Notes: generated by a model not told the origin, from the letters alone. A stretch of DNA of 64,000 nucleotides from Pseudonocardia sp. ICBG1293 (GCF_020131355.1 NZ_JAHLEL010000054.1:186001-250000); one strand, 5' to 3'; counted from the stretch's first letter, positions 1-8,190 are shown. Made by a program: numbers and translations.

Positions 1-419
1 TCGTCGTCGCCGCCATCGCCCGGGACGCCACGGCGCTGCTCGACCGGCACGATCCGCCGGTCGTCACGCCCCCGGTCGTCGCCGACGCCGAGGGCCGGGC
101 CGGCGCGCTGCGGGAGCTCGCCGCGCTCATCGCGACCACCGACGACCTGCAGCTGCGCGACCGGTTGAGCCGGATCCACGACGGCCTGGCGGGGTCCCGG
201 GCGGCGGGCCGGCCCGGCGGTGGGACGCCGGTCCTGGCACCACGGGAGATCGAGGCATTGCAGCACGTCGCGGTGGGCGCGACGAACGCCGAGATCGCCG
301 CGCAGCTCGGGATCACCGTGGGGACGGTCAAGGCGTACCTGCACAGCGCGATGCACAAGCTGGACACCCGCAACCGGGCCCGGGCGGTCATCGCGGCCCG
401 TGCGGCCGGGCTGATCTGA
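1..419 (+). CDS. LuxR-family transcriptional regulator, C-terminal part (5' end outside window)
   Basis: The frame is open from base 3 and ends with TGA at 417-419, so only the last 138 residues are present. The final ~58 residues form a LuxR/NarL-type helix-turn-helix: LAPREIEALQ opens the domain, NAEIAAQLGI is the scaffold helix and TVKAYLHSAMHKL the recognition helix. Proteins with this ending bind promoter DNA in the cytoplasm, usually as dimers. The ~75 residues before it are helical and rich in Leu, Ala and Asp, with no domain I can name. A receiver or ligand domain would lie upstream of the window. The TTG at 165 is internal to the frame and is not the likely start. Confidence 0.8.
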   Translation, partial: VVAAIARDATALLDRHDPPVVTPPVVADAEGRAGALRELAALIATTDDLQLRDRLSRIHDGLAGSRAAGRPGGGTPVLAPREIEALQHVAVGATNAEIAAQLGITVGTVKAYLHSAMHKLDTRNRARAVIAARAAGLI

Positions 420-484
420 CCGTTCGGCGAATGCGGTGAACCGTTCCCGGCCCGGGTGCGAACCCACGGGCGGGGGTGAGGCCG

Positions 485-730
485 ATGTACCTGTCCACCG
501 AGCAGGCCCGTGCTCTGGAGTTGCTCGACTCCCGGGACACCGCCGTCGACCAGCTGCGGGCGCCGGTGGCCCGGCTGCTGCGCGACCGCGGACTGATCGA
601 GGCCGACGGTGCCGTCACCGCCGCCGGTGCCGCCGTCGTGGAGGAGATCTACGCCGAGCGGTTCGCCGAGGGCGTCGCCGAGATGGAGGCGCGCATCCGG
701 CACCGCGAGGCGGGTCGTCCCGACGGCTGA
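485..730 (+). CDS. small hypothetical protein (81 aa)
   Basis: I chose the ATG at 485 because a G-rich Shine-Dalgarno (GGGGGTGAGG, 472-481) precedes it closely; a GTG at 476 is also in frame. The protein begins MYLSTEQARALELL and is mostly helical, with a stretch (VARLLRDRGLIEADGAVT) that resembles the helix-plus-wing part of small winged-helix proteins. The last 30 residues are a charged helix rich in Glu and Arg. There is no Cys, signal peptide or membrane segment. It follows the LuxR gene by 65 bases on the same strand. The function is unknown; a small DNA-binding or accessory role is only a guess. Confidence 0.55.
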   Translation: MYLSTEQARALELLDSRDTAVDQLRAPVARLLRDRGLIEADGAVTAAGAAVVEEIYAERFAEGVAEMEARIRHREAGRPDG

Positions 731-773
731 GCGCCGGCCGCGCACGCTCCGCCGTCAAAATACCCGGAATACG

Positions 774-786
774 TCACCCGCGGTGA
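774..786. promoter_or_regulatory. palindrome upstream of the surface-protein gene
   Basis: A perfect dyad, TCACC-CGC-GGTGA, lies in the A/T-richer stretch (about 755-800) between the small gene ending at 730 and the secreted protein starting at 910. It could be an operator, but no regulator can be assigned. Confidence 0.3.
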
Positions 787-909
787 TTGTCCGGGGCCCG
801 GCACCCCGTGTTGCGAATTCTTCCGAACCTTTCGTCCCCGGTCGTCGAACAACGGGGCAGAGGTCGCCGGGAATCGCCCGTCGGTCGGCGCGAACCGAGG
901 AGAACCGCA

Positions 910-1710
910 ATGCCGAATTCCCTACGACGTGTACTCGGCCTGGCCACGATCGGTCTCGTCGTCGCCGCGACGAGCGCGCTGGGCGCCGGTGTCGCCTCCG
1001 CCCAGGAGAACCCCCCGCCGGTCGCGATGATCTCCAACCTGACCGGCAAGAGCACCTCGGTGGCGCTGGACAAGGGCTTCACCGATGCGCTGACCTCCCT
1101 CGACGTCACCCCCGGACCGTTCGGGTCGGCCTCGATCGCCGACGGCACCGCCTCGTTCCCGATCACCGGCGGCAACGTGACCGTCTACAAGCCGGACGAG
1201 GTCCTGCCCTACGTGCAGGGCCGGATCGAGCACCAGGGCAGCGGGCTGACCCTGACCAAGGGGGACACCGAGGTCACGCTGGACAACTTCGTGATCGACC
1301 CGGGTGACCCCGCGGTGCTGACCGGCCGGGTCCGCGCCGGCGGCCAGACCGTCGCCGAGTCGACCACCCTGTTCGACCTGAACGGCTCGACGCTGAAGCC
1401 GATCACGATCGACCAGTCGGCCGGGACCGCGACGCTGACCGGCACCACCGTCACCCTGAACGCCGGGGCCGCGGAGGCCCTGAACGGCGCCTTCCAGACC
1501 GACGCGCTCAAGGGCGGCACCACCATCGGCATCGCGACGATCGTCGTGAACACGACGAGCGGGACCATGCCGATGCCGCAGGGCGGTGTCGAGACCGGCG
1601 GTGGCAGCACCTCCGGCACCGACGGCGCGCTGGTCGCGACCGGTGTGGCGCTGCTGGCCGGTTCCGCGCTGGTGCTGGTCGTCCGCCGCCGCGGCGTCCG
1701 CGGGCACTGA
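910..1710 (+). CDS. secreted surface protein with C-terminal anchor, probable sortase substrate
   Basis: The 266-residue protein starts at ATG 910 behind GAGGAGA (896-902). Residues 1-31 are a Sec signal peptide (RR, hydrophobic core, ASA-Q cleavage site). The body (about 32-218) is rich in Thr, Gly and Val with alternating strands, suggesting an all-beta extracellular domain; GLTLTKGDTEVTLDNFVI is typical. Near the C-terminus come PQGGVETGGG (about 223-232), a hydrophobic helix (about 239-258) and the basic tail RRRGVRGH. This is the layout of a cell-wall sorting signal, but LPXTG is absent. A strong terminator and a class F sortase follow, so the sortase probably anchors this protein. I recognise no named domain in the body. 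Confidence 0.75.
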   Translation: MPNSLRRVLGLATIGLVVAATSALGAGVASAQENPPPVAMISNLTGKSTSVALDKGFTDALTSLDVTPGPFGSASIADGTASFPITGGNVTVYKPDEVLPYVQGRIEHQGSGLTLTKGDTEVTLDNFVIDPGDPAVLTGRVRAGGQTVAESTTLFDLNGSTLKPITIDQSAGTATLTGTTVTLNAGAAEALNGAFQTDALKGGTTIGIATIVVNTTSGTMPMPQGGVETGGGSTSGTDGALVATGVALLAGSALVLVVRRRGVRGH

Positions 1711-1716
1711 GCCCCA

Positions 1717-1758
1717 CCGGGGGTGCCGCCCGTCCGCCCGGACGGGCGGCACCCCCGG
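1717..1758. terminator. strong intergenic hairpin after the surface-protein gene
   Basis: A perfect 19-bp stem (1717-1735 with 1740-1758) closes a GCCC loop six bases after the stop codon of the surface-protein gene. There is no U tract, as is usual in very G+C-rich actinobacteria. It probably ends or attenuates transcription before the sortase gene at 1820. Confidence 0.75.
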
Positions 1759-1819
1759 CTCCGGTCGCGGTGACCCCGCCGACCGGTTCCCCTGATCGGC
1801 CTCACGACCGGAGCCCGCG

Positions 1820-2494
1820 ATGACCCCACCACCTCCGTCCGGCGCTCGACGGCTGCTCGTCCCGCTGGGCGCACTGCTGTCGGCCGTCGCGGGAGTGGTC
1901 GTGCTCGTGTCGGCCCTGACCGCCGGTGGTCCCCCGGAGCCGGTGGCCGCGGCCGCCGGACCGGCGGGGGCCGCCGTGGTCGGCACCGCACCCGCGGGGG
2001 CCCGTCCGGTCGGCGAGGTGCTCCCGCCCTCACCGCCCCGGTCGATCTCGATCCCGTCCATCGGGGTCGAGTCGGTCGTCGACCAGTCCGGCCTCGCACC
2101 GGACGGCACGCTGGAGGTGCCGGCCCCGGGGCCCGGCTACGACCGGGCGTCCTGGTACCGCGGTTCCTCGGCACCGGGCTTCCGCGGTCCGTCGGTCATC
2201 CTGGGGCACGTCGACTCCGCCGCCGACGGCCCGTCGGTGTTCTACGACCTCGGCCGGATGCGCCCGGGCGAGGAGATCACCGTGACGCGGGCCGACGGGA
2301 TCTCCGCGACGTTCCGCGTCGACGCCGTCCGCTCCTTTCCCAAGAATGCGTTTCCGACCGAATCCGTGTACGGCGACGTCGACCGGGCAGAACTGCGGCT
2401 GATCACCTGCGGTGGTGCATTCGACTCGAGCGTGCGCAGTTACCGGGACAACACCGTGGTGTTCGCCCATCTCGTCGGCAGCAGCCGCGGCTGA
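1820..2494 (+). CDS. class F sortase
   Basis: This 224-residue transpeptidase cleaves a sorting signal and joins the surface protein to the cell wall, acting on the outer face of the membrane. An N-terminal membrane anchor (about 12-36) is followed by a Pro/Ala-rich linker to ~70 and the sortase barrel. Catalytic residues are visible: His130 in ILGHVDS, Cys197 in LITCGG, and Arg209 (or Arg206) in VRSYRDN. The closing strand NTVVFAHLV fits class F/E sortases of actinobacteria. It starts 61 bases after the terminator hairpin of the likely substrate gene, so the two may be transcribed separately. The start has only a weak GGAG at 1810-1813. Confidence 0.9.
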   Translation: MTPPPPSGARRLLVPLGALLSAVAGVVVLVSALTAGGPPEPVAAAAGPAGAAVVGTAPAGARPVGEVLPPSPPRSISIPSIGVESVVDQSGLAPDGTLEVPAPGPGYDRASWYRGSSAPGFRGPSVILGHVDSAADGPSVFYDLGRMRPGEEITVTRADGISATFRVDAVRSFPKNAFPTESVYGDVDRAELRLITCGGAFDSSVRSYRDNTVVFAHLVGSSRG

Positions 2495-2794
2495 TCACGC
2501 CGGTCGTTCCCCGGCCGGCCCGCCGCCACCGGCCGCAGCCGGGGCCCCGGTAGCGGACCACCGGCGTCTTGACGCCCCCGTTACCTTCTTGATCAAGCCC
2601 GCTGAGGGCTTGCAGGCCGCCGGCCGCGGTATGACTGACTGCCCCTGTCGCCCGATGATCTGGGGGGTGTTGTCGCCGTGGCCGGAGGGCGCCAACGACC
2701 GCTGATAGAGACCTGACCCGTGTGGTCTGCTCGTAACGTGGCTGCCGGCGCGGGTGCTCGTGGTCGGCCTGCCGCGACGAGAAGGGAGCGGCGG
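2495..2794 (+). other. non-coding stretch before the IS110 transposase; candidate bridge-RNA region
   Basis: No gene is apparent between the sortase stop and the transposase start. The stretch contains a hairpin with stem CAAGCCC/GGGCTTG (2594-2600 and 2606-2612) closing a GCTGA loop. The octamer ATAGAGAC (2705-2712) recurs at 4035-4042 beyond the transposase. IS110-family elements are known to express a structured guide RNA from a non-coding end, usually the left end in the IS110 subgroup. This region is the place to look for it. Neither the left boundary nor the RNA is proven here. Confidence 0.4.
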
Positions 2795-4042
2795 TTGCCC
2801 GATCCTGACCAGCACCCGACCGGGTTCGCGGTGTTCTGCGGCCTGGACGTGGGCAAGTCCGAACACCACGCCTGCGCGGTCGACACCAACGGGAAGCGGG
2901 TGCACGACAAGGCCCTGCCCAACGACGAATCGGCGCTGCGCACCGTGCTGTCCGGGCTGGCCGAGCACGGCGCGGTGCTGATGGTCATCGACCAGCCCGC
3001 CTCGATCGGAGCGCTGGCCATCGCCGTCGCTCGTGATCTGGGGATCACGGTGGCCTACCTGCCCGGGCTGGCGATGCGCCGCATCGCCGACCTGCATCCC
3101 GGGCAGGCCAAGACCGACGCCCGCGACGCCCACGTGATCGCCGAGGCCGCCCGGACGATGCCGCACACCCTGCGCCGGGTCGGCACCGACGACGAGACCC
3201 TCGCCGAACTCACTGTGCTCGCCGGTTACGACGATGACCTGGCTGGGCAGAGCACCCGGCTGACGAACCGGCTGCGCGACGCCCTGCTGCATGTTCATCC
3301 CGCCCTGGAACGCCTGCTCGGGCCACGCCTGGACCGCGGTGGCGTGCTCGACCTGCTCGCGGCCGCGCCCACCCCGCAAGCCCTGCGAGAGCTCGGCGCT
3401 GACGGGATCGCCGAGACGATGCGGGCCCGGTCGCCTCGACTGGCCCGCACCCTTCCCGCCCAGATCCTGACCTCGCTCGACGCCCAGAGCCTGACCGTTC
3501 CCGGCACGGCCGCGTTCGCCCGTGTCATCACCGGCGTCGCCGGGCAGCTGCGCCAGGTCCACACCGAACGCGACCAGCTCGCCGACGAGCTCGAAGCCCG
3601 CCTGGAGGCCCACCCTCTTGGACCGGTCCTGACCTCGATGCCCGGACTCGGGGTCAGGACCGCCATCAAGATCCTCACCATCGTCGGCGACGGCTCCGGG
3701 TTCCCCACCGCCGGGCACCTCGCCGCTTACGCCGGCCTCGCCCCAGTCACCCGCCGCTCCGGCACCTCGATCAAAGGCGAAACCCGATCCCAGCGCGGCA
3801 ACCACGCCCTGAAATCCGCGCTGTTCCTGTCCGCATTCGCCGCCCTGGCCGACCCCGCCAGCCGCGCCTACTACGACCGCAAACGAGCCGCCGGCAAACG
3901 ACACAACGCCGCCCTGATCTGCCTCGCCCGACGCCGCACCGACGTCATCTACGCCATGCTCCGCGACCGCCGCCCCTACAACCCGCCCACGGTCAACAAC
4001 CCCGATCCAGAACTCGCCGCCGCTTGACGAACCCATAGAGAC
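2705..4042 (+). mobile_element. IS110-family insertion sequence (boundaries approximate)
   Basis: The element carries one transposase gene (2795-4027). The octamer ATAGAGAC occurs as a direct repeat at 2705-2712 and 4035-4042, which I use as provisional limits. IS110 elements lack ordinary terminal inverted repeats, and none were seen. With these limits the element is about 1.34 kb, short for the family, so the left end could lie further upstream, towards 2575. It sits between the sortase gene and an oxygenase gene and interrupts neither. Confidence 0.55.
2795..4027 (+). CDS. IS110-family transposase (DEDD recombinase)
   Basis: The TTG at 2795 is preferred because GAAGGGAG lies a few bases upstream. 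From there the protein has 410 residues, normal for IS110. The N-terminal RuvC-like DEDD domain begins with CGLDVGKSEHHA (Asp18) and continues through VIDQPAS and KTDARDAHVIAE. After a helical middle, the C-terminal part has the helix-hairpin-helix MPGLGVRTAIKIL and the AYAGLAPVTRRSGTS stretch with the catalytic serine. These enzymes excise and insert their element through a circular form. The frame is intact with no missing catalytic motif, so the copy may be active. Confidence 0.92.
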   Translation: MPDPDQHPTGFAVFCGLDVGKSEHHACAVDTNGKRVHDKALPNDESALRTVLSGLAEHGAVLMVIDQPASIGALAIAVARDLGITVAYLPGLAMRRIADLHPGQAKTDARDAHVIAEAARTMPHTLRRVGTDDETLAELTVLAGYDDDLAGQSTRLTNRLRDALLHVHPALERLLGPRLDRGGVLDLLAAAPTPQALRELGADGIAETMRARSPRLARTLPAQILTSLDAQSLTVPGTAAFARVITGVAGQLRQVHTERDQLADELEARLEAHPLGPVLTSMPGLGVRTAIKILTIVGDGSGFPTAGHLAAYAGLAPVTRRSGTSIKGETRSQRGNHALKSALFLSAFAALADPASRAYYDRKRAAGKRHNAALICLARRRTDVIYAMLRDRRPYNPPTVNNPDPELAAA

Positions 4043-4123
4043 ACCCCCCCCGCGCCGTCCGGGTTGGCTGGGATGCGCCCGGCGCACCACGTCCGAGGTG
4101 CCCGCCACCCCGTCGGAGGCCCC

Positions 4124-5149
4124 ATGCCGCCCCTGACCACCGACCGGCTCCCGGTCGTCGACCTGTCCCGCTTCCGCGCGGGTGCGGACGAGCGGGCCGC
4201 GTTCCTGGCGGAGCTGCGCCGCGCCGCCCGCGAGGTCGGGTTCTTCTCCGTCACCGGGCACGGCGTCGCCGACGACGTGCTCGCCGACATGGACGCGCTC
4301 GCCCGCCGCTTCTTCGCGCTGCCGATCGAGGACCGCCTCGCGATCGAGAACGTGCACTCGCCCCAGTTCCGCGGCTACACCCGTACCGGGACCGAGCGCA
4401 CCGGCGGCACCGCCGACTGGCGCGAGCAGATCGACATCGGACCGGAGCGCGACGCGGTCGAACCCGGCCCCGGGGATCCGGACTGGCTGCGGCTGGTCGG
4501 ACCCAACCAGTGGCCGCCGGCCCTGCCCGAGCTGCGCGGGGTCGTGTTGCGCTGGCAGGCCGAGGCGCTGCGGGTCTCCCGTGAGGTGCTGCGCGCACTG
4601 GCCGCCGCACTGGGTCAGGAGGAGACCTACTTCGACGGCTGGTTCGACGAGGAGTCCTCGCTGCACCTGAAGATCGTGCGCTACCCGGGCCGCCCCGCCC
4701 CGGACTCCGACCAGGGCGTCGGCACCCACAAGGACTACGGCTACCTCGCGCTGCTGCAGCAGGACGGTGTCGGCGGCCTCCAGGTCGAGGGGCCGGACGG
4801 CGGCTGGATCGACGCGGTCCCGGTGCCGGGTGCCTTCGTGGTGAACATCGGCGAGATGCTGGAGATCGCCACCCGCGGCTACCTCACCGCGACCCGGCAC
4901 CGGGTGGTCTCCCCGCCGCCCGGGGTGGACCGGGTGTCGGTGCCGTTCTTCCTCGCACCGCGCCTGGACGCGGTCGTCGCGCCGCTCGACCTGCCGGCCG
5001 AGCTGGCGGCGGAGGCCCGCGGGGTCACCGAGGACGCCGACAACCCGCTCGACGCCCGCTACGGGGAGAACGCGCTGACCGGCTGGCTGCGCTCCCACCC
5101 CCGGGTCGCCCAGCGGCACTGGTCCGACGTGCTGGCGCGACGGGGCTGA
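4124..5149 (+). CDS. 2-oxoglutarate/Fe(II)-dependent oxygenase, isopenicillin-N-synthase-like
   Basis: ATG 4124 follows GGAGG at 4115-4119 and gives 341 residues, typical of the family. The N-terminal DIOX_N region (about 1-110) includes REVGFFSVTGHGV. The iron ligands are His202 and Asp204 (GTHKDYG) and His259 (ATRHRV); Arg270 and Ser272 (RVS) bind the 2-oxoglutarate carboxylate. Members hydroxylate or desaturate small molecules in the cytoplasm, consuming O2 and 2-oxoglutarate. No biosynthetic partner lies beside it: the IS110 element is upstream and a MazG-like gene converges from downstream. The substrate cannot be told from sequence. Confidence 0.85.
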   Translation: MPPLTTDRLPVVDLSRFRAGADERAAFLAELRRAAREVGFFSVTGHGVADDVLADMDALARRFFALPIEDRLAIENVHSPQFRGYTRTGTERTGGTADWREQIDIGPERDAVEPGPGDPDWLRLVGPNQWPPALPELRGVVLRWQAEALRVSREVLRALAAALGQEETYFDGWFDEESSLHLKIVRYPGRPAPDSDQGVGTHKDYGYLALLQQDGVGGLQVEGPDGGWIDAVPVPGAFVVNIGEMLEIATRGYLTATRHRVVSPPPGVDRVSVPFFLAPRLDAVVAPLDLPAELAAEARGVTEDADNPLDARYGENALTGWLRSHPRVAQRHWSDVLARRG

Positions 5150-5174
5150 CCCGCGGTCGTCGTGCGGTGTCCGG

Positions 5175-5525
5175 TCACCCGGGGTCCTCGTCGACCGCGC
5201 GCCGCAGACCGTCCCCGATCCGATCCATCGTGGCGCCGTAGGCCTCCGGGAGGTCGACGTCGAGCCGATCGGCGAGCACGAACAGCCACCACAGGCACTC
5301 GGCGAGCTTGTGCCGCAGCTCGGCGTCGGTGTCACCGTCGATGTCCCAGGTGCGCTCGGCCGCGAGCACCAGCCGCCCGACGGTCGCGGCGTCGTGGGTG
5401 AACCCGAGCGCCAGCTCCGGGAGGGTCCAGGTCCGCCCCAGCAGCCGGCCCTCGAGCTGCTCGTAGAGCGACCGCACCTCCCGGGCACGGCTGCGGGCCG
5501 CGGTCAGTCCACTGTCGTCGGTCAT
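5175..5525 (-). CDS. MazG-like nucleotide pyrophosphohydrolase
   Basis: The 116-residue all-alpha protein begins MTDDSGLTAARSRAREV with GAAGGG shortly upstream, and a TAGCGT -10-like box lies at 5555-5560 on the minus strand. The segment ELRHKLAECLWWLFVLADR matches the helix of MazG-like proteins that carries acidic metal ligands (ExxE...D). Such enzymes hydrolyse (d)NTPs to monophosphates and may clean the nucleotide pool. The single short domain resembles actinobacterial nucleotide pyrophosphohydrolases rather than two-domain MazG. It converges with the oxygenase gene. Confidence 0.65.
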   Translation of the reverse strand: MTDDSGLTAARSRAREVRSLYEQLEGRLLGRTWTLPELALGFTHDAATVGRLVLAAERTWDIDGDTDAELRHKLAECLWWLFVLADRLDVDLPEAYGATMDRIGDGLRRAVDEDPG

Positions 5526-5614
5526 GGTCACGCCCTTCGTCCGGTGTGACGCCGACGCTAGGCCCGGTCCCGGACCGTTCCCGTCCGGAACCCGGGCCGC
5601 GGTCGTGCCCCGCG

Positions 5615-6577
5615 TCACGGTGTCCGCTGCAGCGCCAACAGTTCCTCCAGCCGGGACACGACGTGCTCGCGGACCTCGTCCGGCCCGAGCACCCGGAACG
5701 GGACCCCCAGCCCGAGCAGGAACTCCGCGAGCCACCGCGCGTCGAGGCCGCCGACCGTGCTCCGGGTCCGGTCCGGGCCGTCGGCGCGGTGCCGGGCGAC
5801 GGTGGCCGGGAGCAGGGAGCGGACCTCCTCCAGGCAGCGGTGGATCTCGACCTCGGCGTGGACCGCGTAGGGCGTGGTGGTGATGGCCTTGTCGACCAGC
5901 GCCGACGCGTCGACCTCCCGGCGGCGCGGGTCCGCCGGGCCGGTGACGGAGACACCGGCGACGCGGTCGACCCGGAAGACCCGCCAGTCCCGGCGGTCGA
6001 GGTCCCAGGCGACGAGGTACCAGCGGTGCGCGGTGCGGACGACCTGCTCCGGCTCCGCAGCGCGGGTGCTCTCCGCGCCGCGGCGGTCGCGGTAGCGGAA
6101 CCGGACGCGGTCGCGGGTCCGGGAGGCGCCGGCGAGCGCGGTCAGGGTGTCCGGGTCCACCTCTCCGTGGGCGTCCGGCCGCTCCCCCGCCTCGGCGATC
6201 GCCAGGTCGAACCGGCCCAGCGCGTCGGCCGCCCGGCGTGGCAGCGACCGCCGCAGCTTCAGCAGGGCGGCGGGCGCCGCGCGTCCCTCCCCGTCGGGGT
6301 GGCTCCAGGCGAGCCGGCGCAACGCGATCGCGGTGGCCAGTGCCTCGTCGTCGTCCAGGCTCAGCGGGGGCATCCGGGCCCCGGCGCCGAGCCGGTAGCC
6401 ACCGGACGGGCCGGTCGCCGCCTCGACCCCGTAGCCGAGCTCACGCAGCTTCACGACGTCGCGGCGGACGGTCCGCTCGTGGACACCGAGCCGGTCGGCG
6501 AGCTCGGCACCCGACCATTCCGGGCGGGTCGACAGGACCGTGAGGAGCTGGAGGAGCCGGTGCGAGGCGCTGAGCAC
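5615..6577 (-). CDS. WYL-domain transcriptional regulator (YafY type)
   Basis: The GTG at 6577 gives 320 residues. A TATCCT -10 box (6584-6589) sits six bases upstream, so the mRNA is probably leaderless. Residues 1-60 are a DeoR-like winged helix (ELADRLGVHERTVRRDVVKL). A WYL domain follows at about 130-230 (VVRTAHRWYLVAWDLDRRDWRVFRVDR), then a WCX-type C-terminal domain. WYL domains sense ligands, often nucleic acid or small molecules. It is divergent from the GyrI-like gene at 6665 across only 87 bases, the usual layout for a regulator and its target. Confidence 0.88.
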   Translation of the reverse strand: MLSASHRLLQLLTVLSTRPEWSGAELADRLGVHERTVRRDVVKLRELGYGVEAATGPSGGYRLGAGARMPPLSLDDDEALATAIALRRLAWSHPDGEGRAAPAALLKLRRSLPRRAADALGRFDLAIAEAGERPDAHGEVDPDTLTALAGASRTRDRVRFRYRDRRGAESTRAAEPEQVVRTAHRWYLVAWDLDRRDWRVFRVDRVAGVSVTGPADPRRREVDASALVDKAITTTPYAVHAEVEIHRCLEEVRSLLPATVARHRADGPDRTRSTVGGLDARWLAEFLLGLGVPFRVLGPDEVREHVVSRLEELLALQRTP

Positions 6578-6664
6578 CGCCGCAGGATAGGCCGGGGTTC
6601 CGGACGAGAACGGTCCGCAACCGGCCCTACCGTCGGCGCGACCGCGACCCCCGGGAGGAATCCG

Positions 6665-7246
6665 ATGACCACCGACGCCGTACCCACCACCCCGCACCTG
6701 GCGGCCACCGACGCGCCGGAGCTGGCCGTGGCCCCCCATACGACCTTCGTCTCGCTGCGCGGCGGCGGACGCCCCGGGACCGAGGCGTTCCACCGCGCGA
6801 AGCAGACCGTGCGTGCGGTCGCCCGTGCGCTGCCGGCCGAGCGGCGGGTGCCCGGCGCCGAGGACGTCGTGGAGATCCTCTACCGGTACCCGGAGGGCTC
6901 GGCGCCGGTCGGGATCGCGGACTTCTACTGGGTCAACCCGCTCGAGGACCTGCGGTACCGGGTGCTCGCGCAGGTCGCCCCGGCGACGACCGACGGGGAG
7001 CTCGCCGCCGCGGCGGACGGGGCGGACGTCGAGCTGTACACGCTGCCCGCACGCCTCGTCGTGCAGGTCCTGCACCACGGCCCGTTCGCCGACGAGCGGC
7101 GGACCCTCGCCGACCTGGGCTCGTTCGCCGCGGACCACGGCCTGCGCCGGGTCGGCGACCACCACGAGATCCACCTCGACCCGTTCACCGCGAGCACGCC
7201 GCAGGACCACCTGCGGACGATCCTGCGCGACCCCGTGGGCCGGTGA
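6665..7246 (+). CDS. GyrI-like small-molecule-binding domain protein
   Basis: ATG 6665 follows GGGAGG at 6653-6658 and gives 193 residues. The segment HHGPFADERRTLADLGSF and the ending DHHEIHLDP are typical of the GyrI-like (SHS2) fold, which binds hydrophobic or cationic small molecules. There is no DNA-binding domain, so it is a free-standing ligand-binding protein and not an AraC or MerR regulator. The divergent WYL regulator probably controls it. A role in drug sequestration or hydrolysis is possible but not shown. Confidence 0.75.
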   Translation: MTTDAVPTTPHLAATDAPELAVAPHTTFVSLRGGGRPGTEAFHRAKQTVRAVARALPAERRVPGAEDVVEILYRYPEGSAPVGIADFYWVNPLEDLRYRVLAQVAPATTDGELAAAADGADVELYTLPARLVVQVLHHGPFADERRTLADLGSFAADHGLRRVGDHHEIHLDPFTASTPQDHLRTILRDPVGR

Positions 7247-7319
7247 GGGCCCGTCGTCCCGCCCGTGGCGGTCGACGATCCGGTGACGGCGGCGGGCGAT
7301 GCAGCGGGGCGGCCCGCCG

Positions 7320-7338
7320 GACGGCGACGATCGCCGTC
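7320..7338. terminator. hairpin between convergent genes
   Basis: An 8-bp perfect stem, GACGGCGA with TCGCCGTC, closes a three-base loop in the gap between the GyrI-like gene (ends 7246) and the MerR gene (ends 7363, opposite strand). The position suggests a bidirectional terminator. Confidence 0.45.
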
Positions 7339-7362
7339 ACGACGACCGCGTTCCCGGTCCGC

Positions 7363-8190
7363 TCACACCGAGGGTGCGGTGGTACCGAAGATCGGCCAGC
7401 AGATCTCCGTCGCGGTGAACCGGGCCGGATCCGTGGCCGTACCGCCGAGATAGCGTTCGCGGATCGGCCCCTGGCTGCTGATCAGATGCTCGTTGACGTA
7501 GATCCCCAGGGCTGCGTAGCTGCGGTCGATGCCGTCGTGGCCGCCGGGATGGGTGAGCACCGCGAACTCGGTCCGGGGGAGCACCTCGGCCCGGACACCC
7601 TCCGGCGGCTCGACGGAGGGTGGTGCGGGGACGAACAGGGTGGCGCGGCCCTGCTGTTCGAGGAACAGCGCTCTCTCGTAGAGGCCGCCCGGCACCACCG
7701 CGCCGGGCGCGCCCGTGGCCGCGGCGACGGCCCGGTGCAGCGTCCGTAGGGCCGCTGCGAACCAGTCGTCGATCCCGGAGACGTCGACGACGGCGCTGAC
7801 GGACCACACGGCGAGCGCGGGTTCGTGGCGCAACACGACGTCGGCGGGAGGGCTCGCCGGGGCCAGCAGCTCACGCAACGCCCCCACGGTGTCACGGGTC
7901 TGCGCGAGCGCATCCTCCATCCGTGCGAGGTGGGTGGTGATGATCTCGGTGCGGGCCCCCGTGTCGTCGGTGCTCAGGAGGGCCTTGACGTCGGGGACGG
8001 ACATGCCCAGGGAGCGGAACCGGCGGATGATGTGGGCATGGTCGACCTGGCCGGTGTCGTAGAAGCGGTAGCCGGTGCCGGGGTCGATGCGGGCCGGCTC
8101 GAGAACGCCGATGTCGTGGTAGTGCCGTAGTGCCTTCCGGCTCAGACCGGTCATCAACGCGAAGTCACCGATCGAGACCTGGGCTCCCAT
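7363..8190 (-). CDS. MerR-family regulator with GyrI-like effector domain
   Basis: The 275-residue protein starts at ATG 8190 behind GGAGGA. Residues 6-75 are a MerR winged helix (VSIGDFALMTGLSRKALRHY, then GYRFYD). A coiled-coil helix follows (HLARMEDALAQTRDTVGAL), then a GyrI-like ligand domain ending SQGPIRERYLG, as in BmrR and TipA-type multidrug sensors. MerR proteins twist promoters with a 19-bp spacer. Its own promoter (8233-8263) and the divergent one (8290-8320) both have that spacing and similar dyads. It therefore probably represses itself and controls the NTF2-like/SDR operon in response to a small, perhaps aromatic or cationic, molecule. Confidence 0.9.
   Translation of the reverse strand: MGAQVSIGDFALMTGLSRKALRHYHDIGVLEPARIDPGTGYRFYDTGQVDHAHIIRRFRSLGMSVPDVKALLSTDDTGARTEIITTHLARMEDALAQTRDTVGALRELLAPASPPADVVLRHEPALAVWSVSAVVDVSGIDDWFAAALRTLHRAVAAATGAPGAVVPGGLYERALFLEQQGRATLFVPAPPSVEPPEGVRAEVLPRTEFAVLTHPGGHDGIDRSYAALGIYVNEHLISSQGPIRERYLGGTATDPARFTATEICWPIFGTTAPSV

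Noticed and set aside
2705..4042. Terminal inverted repeats for the IS110 element
   Set aside because: No inverted match was found at the ends; only the direct octamer ATAGAGAC. IS110 elements normally lack such repeats.
2495..5488. Very long minus-strand open frame opposite the IS110 transposase and oxygenase
   Set aside because: It is the mirror of well-supported plus-strand genes; the protein is low-complexity, rich in Gly, Arg and Gln, with no domain.
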